From Erythrocercus mccallii (Eukaryota; Chordata; Aves; Passeriformes; Dicruridae): DNA of 64,000 bases. The position numbers and the translations under genes were made by a program. The notes below the pieces were generated by a model, which saw only the letters and a program-made list of their open reading frames with translations, ran no database searches and had not been told where the DNA came from. The stretch covers positions 3,789 through 67,788 of the forward strand of contig VZRG01002548.1 of NCBI GenBank assembly GCA_013397435.1, in the 5' to 3' direction. Below, piece after piece: positions 49,235-62,891 of the stretch. How positions within the stretch are numbered: position 1 is the first letter of the stretch; every line of letters starts with the position of its first letter.

Positions 49235-52200
49235 CTCCTAATCCTCTGTCTGAGCATCGTGCCTGTGCTTTTATCCTGCGAACCCAAGCAAGCAGAGGAG
49301 CAATGGGATATTATGTAGCTCATAGGTGCCAAACAGCTCTGTTTGCTGTGGATGAGGAGTGGTGATCGCTGTTCCTGGGTTGTAGCTTGATGTTTTCTTC
49401 TTGGCTCACGCACATGGACTAAGCTCTTTGTCTAGCCTGCTCTGCCAAAGTCTAGGGCTGGACAGTGTTGAACTGTGACCTGCAAAAGTTTACTTAGTAA
49501 TCTTCCATGTCCCTGTTTTACGTTGAAGATTCTCCTGGAAATGCCCAAGGGAAAAAAAGGGGTTGGAAGTGGCTAGTTGTTGAAAGCAGTCAAGCTGTGG
49601 TAAAACTGGGCCAATTCGCGAGTTACTGGCACAGTTATGTGAATTTATTCATTATATTTGGCTTGTTTTGCTTTTTGGATGAGACTTACATGAAAGGAAG
49701 GCTTCAGCTAGTGAGGAAGAAATTACTATTTCAGTTGTTCCTCCTTGCTCTAAAGCAGGTAGGGTGGTGTTACCATTTTCATGCAATGTGAAAGTGGCAA
49801 ACTTCTTTAGGCAACACTTGCAGAATTGTATGCAAGACTATTAAATTCCCCTCATTTCCCTGACAAAAATAGTAAACATTGAAAAATATGCAAAGCATTC
49901 CAAAGCTTGTAAGTACCAGCATGCTGAACTACAAGGTTTCTGCATTTTTAGAGTCCCATTTTAGATGCACTGTGGGCATGATTGTGTTCTCATCCTGTAG
50001 GCTACCCTGGGCTGCTGCCTTGTCTAATCTGGTACACACAGGAGGGTCAGGACTTCTCAGTCCTGGATGGGAGTGCTTCAAAGAAAACTTAAACCTTGGA
50101 AGAGCTTGGCTGATTGGCATTAGGATTCTATTTTTAATTATCAATGCTGCATTTTAATACTGGAGGCATTGTTGTGTTCCAAGCGGGGATTTTACAGACT
50201 GCAGTGCAGATCTTCACTTTGAATCAGCACTTAGCAAAGGTACTTTTTCTCCAGAATTACGGGAGCTGTGTCAGTAGTTCAGAGTTCACAACTATTTGGT
50301 GTTTTCCTTAGTTTTCAATTTGATACTGTCATCGTGGCTTTGTGGACTTAAGTGTGATGCACTATTAATCACTTTCAGAGCAGCTGCTCTCAAGAAGTGA
50401 GTGAAAACAGGATACAGACTGCAAAGCATGGTGGGATGTTTTGAAATAAAAAGCACTTAATCAACATTATTTAGATCAGACAGTCTTTTTATTAAGTATT
50501 TGAGCCCTGTGCTACAGGATGATGCTCTGAGACAAGACAGTTTTGCATTAAAAGAAGTATTATCCACATCGCATAATATTCAACAATTTAATGTTGGAGT
50601 GTGCTTTTATGTTAGGATCTTGTTAAAATTCTGCAAGAGATTACCTTTGCATTTTGCCTGATCTGAAACCCTGAAATGCTTGATGTTGAATCTGTGAAGT
50701 TGCTTTTTTAATTTAAAAAAGTCATTGCAAATCAAGCAAGTAAAAGGAAGAAAACTAGCCATGCTTACATGCATTTAAGTAGATGTGTGAAGTATTTGGA
50801 TTTTATATTTGCACAAAACCAATACATTTTTTCAGACAATTAAATATTTTGCAAATTAGTCACACTTAAACTGGCAAATTTTTGAAGTAACCATAAAAGC
50901 ATTTACTGAGCTAAAAAGTCTTTTGTTGCTTCAGCTCTAATCCCCATTTATTTTTCTAATTCATCTACCCATCATTGCCTTCAAAATTTCTTGTTCTTTG
51001 AAATGCACAAATAAGTTTGATCCTTGTATTTGGGAGCAATTTTATTAAAAAAAAATTTAAAACCCCTCACCATTGTTTTTTCAATTTTGCCACACCCACC
51101 ACAAGATAAATTCCTTAATTTTGTGCTGGGTTGCAGGGTAATCACAGGGAATGGTGCTCCAGCAGCTGCGTGTGTTCAGCTGCTGTTTGTGACCACACCT
51201 ACGTAAATCAGGGTTGAATGTGGATTTTTGGGATTGTGTTGGAAGTAAGAAAACTTCATCTGGGAATTATCTTTAGCTGTAATGTGCTGAATTACTGAAA
51301 GCTGCAAGCATCTCTTGCTACATACAAATCTACTCTGTAAGTACCAGTGCAGTGAGGCACAAGATTAGAGATATTAAAAAAGTAAGGCAAAAAGCACTTG
51401 GAGTTTCTAAGAGTGAAGATGTGTAGTGTTATGTCTCTATTTGGAGAACCATGATCTAATCTTATTTATGCGTATCAAATGAAGAAAACATGCTTTCCTT
51501 GTGTGCTCAACATCAGCACCTGCAAAAAGATGGCTCTTATTTCCTCTAAAACAAAATAATCTCAATGAAAAAGGCTGATTGGAGGCACTCAGTGGTGATT
51601 TGCGTTCTTGCTGTTATATTTCTCCGCTAGATCTAGGTTTGAAACTGCAAATACTTCAGGCTTGTGGCTGATCACTTTGGTATCAAATAAAGGCCATACT
51701 TGCATCAGTTCCTCCTTGCTGAAGCTGATTTTCCTCTCCGTAGCTGGGCAGGAGGACATGAGCTGGTGATTCCAGGCGTGGGGCTGGGATGGGTTTCCCA
51801 TCTGTTGTGCAGAGTCAGGCTGACACACAAAAAATTCTTCAGCTGTTACCACTGTGAAGAAAACCTTCAGGTGGTGGGGAAATGAAAACCTGTGGAGTCA
51901 GAAATAAGTCTTGATGAGTGGGTGGGGTTTTTTTCTGTGTGTATTTGAACTTTTGGGGGATTTTTTTGGTTGTGTTCTTTTTCCACCTCAGTTTGAATTC
52001 TAGGAATCTCACCTTAAATAGAGTAACAGGTATTACTGATGGTGGGAGAGGAGAGGATGTTCAGAGGGGTGTAGGGTTGGGGGAACCCCGGATGGCTCTT
52101 TAGAAGGATCTGGGAATGTAAAGATTTTTTTGTGGATTGCTGTAGTGGCAATGAAATTGGTGTTTCATAGGTATTACAGGAAAAATACCTTGAAGATGCC

Positions 52201-55200
52201 AGTCATCAGTCTCAAGCACAGCTGTGCTTTTCTTTTTCTATATTTTTTTATGTCCCCCCTCCTAGTAGCATGGCTGGCTTAAATGCTTCCTTGCCCTGTA
52301 CCAACCTCTGTGCTGGTACTATTGTTTATGGACTTGAGCAGTGACTGGGAACAGAGAACTCCATCTGGGTTAAAAATAACTTGATCCCAGAAAATAAACT
52401 GTATTTTTAACTTGGATCAAGTTTCCTGGTCCAGAACACTGTACAGCCCTGCAAATACTCGCAGTGACACAAGGAAGGTGCTGCCCTGCTCCTTGGGGCA
52501 ACTGGGGCACTTTAAGCCAGGTTTTACGTTATATCCTAGTTGCAATAAGCTTTGCAAAGAGACATGGGAACCATTTTCAGCTGTATCCCAAGCTTGCTGT
52601 GCAGGAATGTGTTTTGTAGGTGTTTGGGGCCTTTTTGAGCTCTAAGTATTGTGTTAACAAAACAGCTTTACCTTTTTTTTTGTCAAGTAACCAATCAGGC
52701 ATAATTTTCAACAATAATAATAGCTAAAAAAATATTCCATCCATTTAAAACTGAAGTATTTTAGTGGAATGGCTTGGGGAGCATCTGCTATGTGACAGGA
52801 GGGAAAAATGGTGAATTGTGGAGGCTCACAAAGTGTAGTTGTGCAGGTTCTGTCCTCCTGGGTTCTTGGTGGGGCTCAGCTGCAAAGGTAGGATGGCACT
52901 GGAGGCTTGTCACATGGGGACAGAATGTCATCCATACCTTTTAGAGACATCCAGGGGCTGCCAGGGATCTGTGTGGCACTCGGAGACCTTTGGTACAAGT
53001 GAGTGTCACCCACTTGATGGGATGTGCCAGTTCATGAGTTGTCTGTCTATTGTCTCCTGTCACCCTCCCTTGGTGGCCTCTGCCTCACATGTCTTCCACT
53101 GCTTAGAAAAACACGTACTGAGACATCTTCTAGTCCCAGCAGTGTCACAGAAACAACCCAGGTCTTTGGGACTTGCTTTTAGCAGGTAAGAATTGGAATA
53201 TTTCTGAAGCAAAACCATTCATTTTTTTCAATTCTAGCAAAAAAGCTGTGTACCTTCCACATGGATAGAAATGAACATGCAGTTGCTAAGGAGTGAGCAC
53301 ATCCTGCTTTTCATGTGGGAAGCTTGCCAGAAGACTCAGTCTCCTTCTGAATGTGGATCTTAATTTCAGGCTTCTCCTCAGGACAGCATAAAATTGGGTG
53401 TGGGGAGGAGGGTGGAGTGCACCTCATGGACCTGGGGGTTATGATCTTGACTGTGCATCTGGTTGAGACAACTGAGTGTACTTTGGGTCAGTCTTCTGCC
53501 CTCTTGGGCCTTTGCTTCTGCCTGAGTGTCACGATGGAGAGCTGAGTGTGGAGAAGTGAGGATCACAGCGGAGCCAGCAGCATTTTGGGAGCAATGAATC
53601 CTTGTATGATGTGGGGTTGGGGGGAAAGTTGGTATGTGGGTTGTTGTGGTTCTTGTTTGTTTTCATTTTTTTTTTTTAGACTATGATTTAGAAGTATTAG
53701 GAAATTGAGTGAAACCACCTTTCTTTTTGTTTGTATTTTTCCCCTTCAGAAAACTCCTCTAGCATGGTCAATCTACTTTCATGAGGGATCTAGCAGTGGG
53801 ATGCTTTGGTTCCTAATATGGCAGATACTACATCTGCTTCCTGTATGTTATCAGACATGTTTTTAGGTCTGGGTTGTAATCTGCAAAGCTCTTGTGGAAC
53901 TGGCCCTGATTATTTTAGGGACGTTTTCAGTCTGTGGTCTGGCATAACACAGTAATCAGGGGCTACAAGTGAACAGGGTTTAAAGTGATATTATCTGGGG
54001 CCATGAGGAGCTTTCCTGGCAGCACTTAGCTTGGAACTCTGTTGTGTGTGATACCAGCCTGAGCCTGGAATTCACTGGTTTTAGGGTGAGATGTGAGAAG
54101 ATGGGTTTTACAGCAGGTTTGTCTGTGCTGGTAGCTGAGAATGCTGCAAGAGAGGGACCACCTAGGAGAGCTTCTCTGTGCCAATGCTTGAAGATCATTA
54201 AGTTCTTCAGGGTTTTAAATTTTTTTAACATAATTACCATGTTTTCAATGTCTGATTTTTTTAATCTTGTAAAGAAATGTGTTCTATTTTGCTATATTTA
54301 AAAAACCCTTTTTTTTGCCTGTGTCACGAGCATAAGTTTAAAGAATCGCTTGTGAGAAATGCTGACTTAATCATCTAGCTTGGGAGGTGTGTGTGATTTT
54401 CAGAGCTATCTCTATTTCACTCTCCCTTTGGATTTTTCTGGTGAGAAGAAATAAATTCTAATTCCTGAAAATTCTTGTGTATAAAAGTCCAAACTATTTG
54501 TGGATGTCTGGTGCTGAATGAAAATGTGTTGGCTATTGGATGCTAAGATGTTTGACAAAAGAGTGGAGGAGGTGAGGAGAATAATGTTTGTTTGAAGATC
54601 AGTGCACCCTGGAGAAGAAATTTATTATGATAGTATCAGAGTAAATAAAGTCCTCCTTTGGTGTAGTTTTGTTTATGTCTTTTTAATTAGCTGATTCCTT
54701 GGGGACTGCTGGAGATTGACCTGTGTGGGTTTATGATAAAGATGTGTAAGAAATATTTTGTATTTTGTTATAAGTGGGGTTTTTTTTTGATTTTTTTTTT
54801 TTCTCTACAATTGATGGTTGTAACTTCGGTTACCAGTAACAAAGGAGAAAGTTTCTTCTTAATCATTCTGTTCCAGTGGGTGGGAATCATCCCAAGTTCA
54901 GTGTTTCTGGTGCTATGTCTGCCATGAAAAGAGAAAAGGCAGGAGATGGAAGCTTGATTTATGGCTTCCATTTCCTTTGTCCTGCGTTCTGAAGTCAACA
55001 TCAGCTTGCCCCATCAGAGAAATGGGACTAACACCAGACTTTCTCAGTTGTGGCAGGTATTTTATGTTAGGAGAAGCTTATTTTATGTCAGGAATTGAGT
55101 GGAATTGCACATGGAAGGTAGAGCATTCAGATAAACGCTTATTTTAGCTTACGAGTAAAGCCAGAATCTGTGAACTCTGGGGAGGTTTTGAGGGCATAGC

Positions 55201-58200
55201 GTGTTCAGAAATGTGTGACTTTGTTTTGTACAGCAGCTTCTTCCCCTTCATTGGCTTCAGCTGCTGATCATTGTCTTTCCCTGCTTTGCATGAACCTTGT
55301 AATCTCCCCTGGAGTCACCCAGGCCTGAGAAGCTCCTTTACATGTTGCAGAGGCAGACAACCACAGCCCAAGGTGCTGAGTGGATCTTTGGCACCCAGCT
55401 CCCTCTTCCAGGCACAGGGGATGTGGGATGTTGCTCCTGGGAGTAGTCAGAGCTCCCTGTGTGTCAGGCAGGGAAGGTGGAGGACACTGGCAAGGCTGTG
55501 CCTGCTCTCCTGCAGTGCCCAGTGCCACCTGCCACATGCCAGCCAGGGAGGGAGCCTTGCTGCCTGTCCTGTGCTCTAGGGCTGCTTGTCCTGCCTGCTC
55601 CAGCACTGCCTTTCCTTCCCCAGCCTGGATTTGTAGGGTTAGACTGCGCACCAATTAATCCACTGGTGTAATTTTATGAAGAATTGAAGCAAATTGCTTT
55701 CCCACTCATACATTTTTGCAGATAGAGGAGTAGTTTTTTCTCATAATTCCATGAATTATTGATTACCCTGGGCTTCCTTTCCATCCCAGATCGTGCTGCT
55801 GCAAAGGTAGAGATGTCCCTGCTCTGCAGCATCACTGAGATCTGGTGGCAGGGAGGGGACTCCATCACGTTCAGTGTTAGAGTGAACTAACAATGAGATA
55901 GCAGAACTTTAGCCCTGATAACCACCACTTACAAGAAGTGTGTCTGTGGCTAGCAGCAGGTCTGCAGTAACACAGGTCACTGTGATATTCTTGTAACTTG
56001 AAGAAAGCAGCGTGGTTGGAGAGCTGTGTAATGTGTGTGTGTATTCTCATGTCCCCATCCCTGGGACTAACACTGCAATAAGAAAAGTTTTCTAAAGCGT
56101 CCGGTATTTTTCTTCTTTACTTATAATAAAGGGTTGGAAAAACCCTGTCATATGGTATTGGCATCAAGTACTTTGCTTAGAAAATAGGGTGTTGCAGTTT
56201 CCCTAGACAGCAGGATTTAGAGCAGAGACATTGAATTTTCTGTCTTGGAGTAGATGATGAGCTTGTTGTGTGCTGCTCTCAGCTGAAACATCACCATTTT
56301 ACCTGTAACCTGAGCTCGTGGGTTTTTGGGGTTTTTTTTCCCCATTTATAAGAGCTGAGCACTGCTTTCTTGCAGGACTGCTGCGCCTGTGGTCAACATT
56401 GCAATGGCCCTTTTCTCTCCTGTACAGAAGTGCACTCAGCATGTGGCATGTGCTGCTGTGGTTCTGCAGGTCAGGAACTCTGCAAATGCCCAAGTGTTGA
56501 TGGAGAGGCTGTAGAAGTACCCACAATGTTGCTGCTGCTCTAATCCTGCCCTTGAAAGCAAGAATGTTGATGGAATCTTGGTTGTATTCTTTAGGTCTTG
56601 CATTCCTCAGTAAATAACAGGATTTGACTGTAAAATGCTATTTGGGGTTTGAGTAAGGAAATGCATGAGAGGCCCAAATGCAGTCGGGATGCTCTCAGTC
56701 TGTGCCTTCTGAGCAGGGAGAACAGGCTGTGGAGTCAATTTGGGAGGCTGTACTTTAGCTCTTTAGCAAAGTGCTTGAGATTTATGTTGTCTTTCCTCTG
56801 GAAAAGAAACACCCTCCTGTTCTTACTCTTTTCGTGCAGAATTAAAGGAGGTAAATCTGGGATTTTTATCTGCTGAGGTGGAGGCTTGATGTTCTGCAGT
56901 GTAATGCTCTGTAAGAAATGCACTGAGATTGATCCTTTCTCCCATCTGACAGTAATGAGGGGGGTTGACTTGAGGCAGGAAGCATCTTCCCATTCTTCTC
57001 TGATAATCTAAGCAGCTTGGAAAAGCTTAATCAATGCGGGCTGGTTTACAGTGTTTATACTGTGTGGCAGAGAACTGCAGCACTTATCACCCCTCCTGTT
57101 TTTCCTGTCTCTAGAAGCTTAAAACTGTCACTCCTCAGGAATTCCTCATGCTGCAAATCCCCATTTCTCTGGTGTGCTTGTGCTTCCTAAATGACCCTTA
57201 TCTGTAGTGACAGGGCTTTAGTGACCAGTTGATCTGGATCTGGGTGGCCACTCTGTCTTATCTCACCATATTGACTTTATTTCGAGAGCAAATTCTGCCA
57301 GTCATAAATGGAAATTACTGCAGTTCTTGCTGTCTCTCTGGCAGTTTGAATCCTGCTTTAGAAGCTGGATAAGAGTTTTTAGATAAGAACCCTTAAAATA
57401 AGAAGAAAAGTAAAAAAGATTTGGGCTTTTGAGACTGTGCTCTTCTGATGGTTGAATGTGGGGCTGGTAAACAGCTCTGCCATTACCAGCAATGTAAATT
57501 CCAGCATATCCAGTATTCTGTGGTGGCCATGCTGACTTAAATTGTATTAATCAGTGCAGAGGGCACAGTCAACTGATGCTGGTGTCATTCAGGCAGCTGC
57601 CTCTGGTTCACCAGCTTTGTTCACCACTTCCTTTTAATCATACAAAATTCCAAAGGCAGTTATTTTTTTTTTCAGTTGATTATTTTAATAGAACAAGTAG
57701 AACCAGTGTGGACAATGTCCATCCTGTAAGGTCAGGCACTGAGGCCATGGTGTTCTGCAGCTGGATTGGGTGACTGTCCCCATCACTTAGAATGAAAGAG
57801 ACCCAGTGTTAAGTAGTTTTGAAAATCCAGCAGCAAAGAGATCAGTCTGCTCTCCGACCTACACTGGAATCTTCTGGGGAGACAAGGGGAAAATGGAGAA
57901 CACAACAGTGTGATGTTGGTGGGAGTTTTTTTGTTGGAAAATGTCTCTGTTTGAAGGTTCAGGTTGCACAAACTCAAAAGGGAGAGTGAGGCTTTGCCAG
58001 CAATGCTTTGTCCCTGTGGATCTTTGGAGTTTTGTACAATTAGTCCCGTATCAGTGTCAAACATGTTTGAAATCTCTCCAAGGCTTCTAGCTTACGTCGA
58101 AGTCACGTCAGTATTTTTTCCATGTCAGAAGGATCCCTCTGATTCAAACGAGATGCATGTGTGAGGACAAAAGCTGCCTGTGCCTGCCAGGCTGTTAGGT

Positions 58201-61200
58201 CAAACAGATAGCAGGGAACTCTGGCTTTCCATACCCATTGGTTTAATTTTTAACCTGTTGGGGTCCAGAACCATTGTCTTGCCTTCCCAGCAAAGTGTGG
58301 ACATCCAGCATGACTTCAGTTGAGAGAGACTTCCCTCGCTTCCTGGATGACCTTAAAAGACATCTCTCAAGGATTTTTGGTTTTGAAGGTCATGTAGCTT
58401 TGTGTGAGCAGTTCACCATGCAAGCCAAAACCCCTGTATCATGGTCTTCAGGAGAGTCCAGCATGTGCAGTTACTCCATAAATGCCTTCGCAGACTGGAC
58501 GTGGTAGCTGAGGACCCTCCTTAACACATTGCTGTATTGCCCTACCAGAATAAAATCTCCTGGAGCATCCCAGTAAGCAGCTGCAGACAGGAAACCTCCA
58601 TCTCACTGAGGAGAGTGTTACTGGCTCTTGCAGGGACCTCAGTGATACCATTTTTCTCCATCTTAATGAAGCATTACAGTTAGTTTACATAGTGATAAAT
58701 ATAATAATTATTGTAGCGATGGCTGTGTGCCCAAGATGCCTAGAAAGCTGAACATGAAATCTTTTTAATGGCATCATAATGGTCTTTGTAAGTGTTACAG
58801 ATTTCCTAGTGTTACATATAATAAATAATGCACATTATTTTCTGGTGAGCTTGTACAGCTCAACAGTGTGTACACACAGAAAAGACTTCATCTTGAGAAG
58901 TTTCATTATTTCTGTGGCAACTTTCTCTGCTTAGACAGTGTTCTGCAGTGGAAATGCACAAGTTAAGCAAACTTACCTCATTAGGCCAATGTGAGTTTGT
59001 GAAACTAGGGAGAGATGAAATGGAAAAATATGCCAGGCTTTGGAGAGTAAGTTCTGGGTCTCTCACTCTTTGCTAATACGTTTTTGTGCATTCGTTTCTA
59101 ATTTGTAAATAATGCATTTCAGAGAACACCCAGCCCTACCCCAGTCTGCCTTCCTTCCCTCCTCCCTCCTAAATCTCTCAAAGGAAACTGTAGCCAGTGT
59201 GAGATGCTTGTTTGTGGATTCTGCTTCACTTGGCAAACGATGACTCTTTTCACTTTGGGTCCCATTCCTGGCAAGGGTCAACTGTTTAACTACAAAAATC
59301 AGTAGGAAGCTGTTGGACCAAGATGCATCAGGCCAGAGAAAAGCTGTTTGTACTTTTTTCTTTGGTTCTTCCGGCAGATTTGAATAAAAGTATGTGGAAA
59401 AGGGTTAGGCCCTTGAATTTTTAATACGCTGAAGTGTATTCCTTCCTCATATTTAACATTCTGTGCTAAGAGTGTCAACACAATAATCTGGTGAAGATGA
59501 ACCATGAATTTTCAGAATTAGTGCTGAATCCTGTATGGCCCCACCTTCCCTTATGCCTAAGGACCAGAGTTTCCAGCAGCTCCATGTTTTTAGGATGCAT
59601 GAGTCGAGAGTTAACAGTCAAACTATTAATGCAGATTAGAACAAAATACTGCATCCATGGCAACTACAAATGAGACTACTAAAATCAGTGATTTTAAAAA
59701 AATGCCATATTTGTAGTGTTCTCTGAAAAGCAAAATGGGAACAACTAATAAGATGAGAAAATACTTATATTTCTGGTGACTTTCAGAGCCATGGTTTATT
59801 ACTTTGACCAGTATTATTGCTTGGAGAGAGCACAATATCAAAAGCATCTGGCATGGTGGCGTTGTGCAGATACTTGATGAACTCAGTACTAGGGACCTAT
59901 TTTTCCTGTGATTTTGATGCTTTGGCAGGAAATAGAATGAAAAAGAGATGAGACAAAAAGGGTGGGTAGTGAATAAAATATATAGCCTTTTCCTTTAGGA
60001 ATACGATGTATGTGGTCTGTTTCTCAGAGTAAGTTTTTTGAAGTCTTCATTCCAGTGAGTTCAAGAAGAAATAAGAAGGCTCTTTTAAAATTCTGGTTTC
60101 ATTATGAATCTTGTCCAGCAGGGCCTTTCCTGCATATCCAAGTGCTTCATTTGCCATGTGGTTGTCATATTCCAGTACTGCCTTTGAACAGGGGCTTCAG
60201 GGTATGTCCCCAGTTGTACCTGTAGCTGAGGACTGGGGCTCACCTGACATGTTCTAGGGCACAGCTTTTGCTTTTTGTAGGCCCAGTGCAACCTTCTAAG
60301 TATGAAGAATTCTGACATATCCTGAAGAGCACTCCACAGACGTACACTCATGTTCTTGGATGTCCCATGTTCTGTGTAGGAGGTGTTTGTTTGGAGGGGG
60401 TAATGTATGCAGGGCTTTTTGTGTATTCAAAAAGAAATAGACACATAATATGCACACAGATATTTTTATACTGTGTGCAAGGTGATTAATGTAGTGAATC
60501 TTTAATATTTTAATTACCTTCTCTCACCCTACAGACTACCAGTTTAGAGGGCTGAGCAGTTCCAGGGTAGTAGTCATCAGTGTTGTCTGATGTTACTCTG
60601 TTTGAATTGTTGCTTGTACTTCATTTCTGTCTTAACCAGAGACTTCTCAGGGCAGCTCACAATGCCCAGATGCTGTTCATTTGCAGTGGTCAATATGTTG
60701 AAATACTGTGGTGGATGTGGAGATCCCTTATACTTTCCAAGGTGACTGGAAGTGCTGGTTGTGGATTCAATCACTTTACACAGAGTCCTGCTCCAGACTG
60801 AGCTCTTTCCTCCTCCATGCAACTGGAAATAAGTGAGTTTGCTTTGCCCTTTTGGACAACAAGCTGATGTGCTGGAAGATGATGCCAATACATATTTTTC
60901 CTAATGGTTTAAAAAGCTCATTAAATCTGCTGGCTTGGTGGAATTGCCAGAGAGCTCCTTCATACCTCGTTAAGTGTTCCCTCGTTTCTCTCCTTGTGTC
61001 CTGGGCGGCTGCTGGTTGGAACAGGGAGCCTGGCAGTGAGGGTTTGGTGCCTCAGGCTGGTGCATGGCTAAAAGATGTGCTTTGAGAAGAGGACGGGACA
61101 TCTCCCTGGCTGTGGAAAGCCCATTACTGTGGGGCTGTGCAGTGTTAGAGCTAACCTTGGCTCTGTGGTGAGTGTTGAGGGCAGATGTGCAGCTGTGAGA

Positions 61201-62243
61201 TGCTTCCTGAGAACTCGTGTTGGCCCAAGGAATAGGAACAGAGGCAGCCACAGCCCCTAAATCTGCCCTGCTGAAATGCAGGAGCAAGTATGCACAATGA
61301 TTGGCAGTGCTGGGAAAGGGAACAGGGAGGGAGATGTGCTTTGGTGCAGCAGCGTGCAGGAAGCCAGAGGGGTCTGCTGGCTCAAGCTCAGGGCTGGAGG
61401 TTACCTGGTCCAGAGCTCACATGTGGGACAGACAGTATACTTCCTCTGACCTCGAGTCAATCACTTAATCTGAGTAATCTTACTTTGTGGTTTGTGTTCC
61501 TGTTTAAGGTAGGAGTGATAGTGTTAACGGCTGCTGTCTGGCTCAGGTGTGCTGGGATTAGTGGGTTAAATTTAGTTAAGACATGTCAGGCAGAAGTAGG
61601 ACATAAGTGTAGCAAAAATGCTGCTGTTACTGAAATATCATCTAGGAGTAATCTTCTTGTAACACTTCCCAAGCACAAGTCTGCCTTGGACAGGGCATTT
61701 CAGAGTTTGAGCTGTGGAAGGCAGAACAATACTCCAGTATTGGAAGCTTCTAAATCATACTGAGGTGGGATTATTATTGTCATTGTGTCTCTTATAACCA
61801 GTAAACCGTTTTGTTCACATAAAAAATCCGTTACATACAGCAAATGAAGCTGTCACTTTAAGTCTTTCTGCAGCATGTTAAAATGATGGTTGTACTGTGG
61901 GGGTCAAGTAGGTGTGTTGGTGAAAAGGATGACAGGTTGCAGCTGAGCTGGAGGAAATTCAAGTTGTCTCAGCTTGTTCTCACTGAGATGGACTGCACGC
62001 CCAGCTTGGATTACCTCTGCAGCTCCTGATGTCTGGCACAGATACTGTTTCCCTCCAAAGGCTGTGGAAGTGAGGGTTAACTATCAATGGAAATTTCGGC
62101 TGCCTAAATTGACTACTTCTGACTTAGCTAAGCAAGATAATGAGTTACTGCTCCCTGATGTAATAATTTATTAGTTTATGGGTTTTTTAAAGGCTTTTAA
62201 ATAAGTCCTTCTTAGGAAGTAGTATGGAGGGAATTGCCAGCTC

Positions 62244-62268
62244 TATTTATCTATTTATTTATTTTTTT
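62244..62268. repeat. (TTTA)n-like low-complexity tract
   Basis: TATTTATCTATTTATTTATT followed by a T run. A minor simple repeat. Confidence 0.75.
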
Positions 62269-62870
62269 ACTCTCCCCTCGCCCCGCCTTGGAGAAACCCT
62301 AAACCTGCCTTGAGTCTGTAAGAGGGGATTTTGGGGGGTTGGGTGGGAGGAGCTGCAGAAGGGGAGGGTATTGGATGTTTTGCTTCTCCCTTGGCTGGAA
62401 TGCTTGAGATTGAGTAACCAGGGTATCATCTGGCATATCTGAGGCCAGGGCTAAAGCTTACAAAAGAGCTTAAGTCATTTCAGTAAATGAATTTAGCTGT
62501 TGTCCATCTACATCCTGTGCTTGTTGAGACTTTGCTGATTCCCAGCTGTTTTCTATTGCTCCTGTGCCAGCAGTTGCTCCACCTCCTCTCAAGAGCTGGT
62601 GGAATAATTGGAGTGCTAACTTCCTCCGGGCAAAGTCTGTCAAGTTTGCCTAAACCTCCCAAGTGATGGGAAGAGGGGGCTGGCTCAGGCTTCTTCAGTG
62701 GATTGGGAGGGCTCCTGCAGCTCCTCCTTCATCTGTGCACTCGGGGTGGCATTGGCTTCTGCCTTTGCCTTTGGAGCATTCAGAGAAGTGATTTTGATAT
62801 CCTTGGGAGCATTTATCTCTTGTACACGCTGAGTTGCGCCAGTTCTAGTGCTGCAGCAGCTTGTTGGAGT

Positions 62871-62891
62871 GGAGGAGGAGGAGGAGGAGGG
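62871..62891. repeat. (GGA)7 trinucleotide repeat
   Basis: About seven GGA units on the + strand. The adjoining 65-codon frame ends in poly-Gly because of it and is not a gene. Confidence 0.85.

Noticed and set aside
55268..55671. Several 70-128-codon frames on both strands
   Set aside because: They coincide with a locally GC-rich, stop-poor patch with few CpGs. None looks like a protein family.
56128..56150. GGTTGGAAAAACC-like CR1 tail motif
   Set aside because: Only about a dozen bases match, and the adjoining sequence does not continue into CR1.
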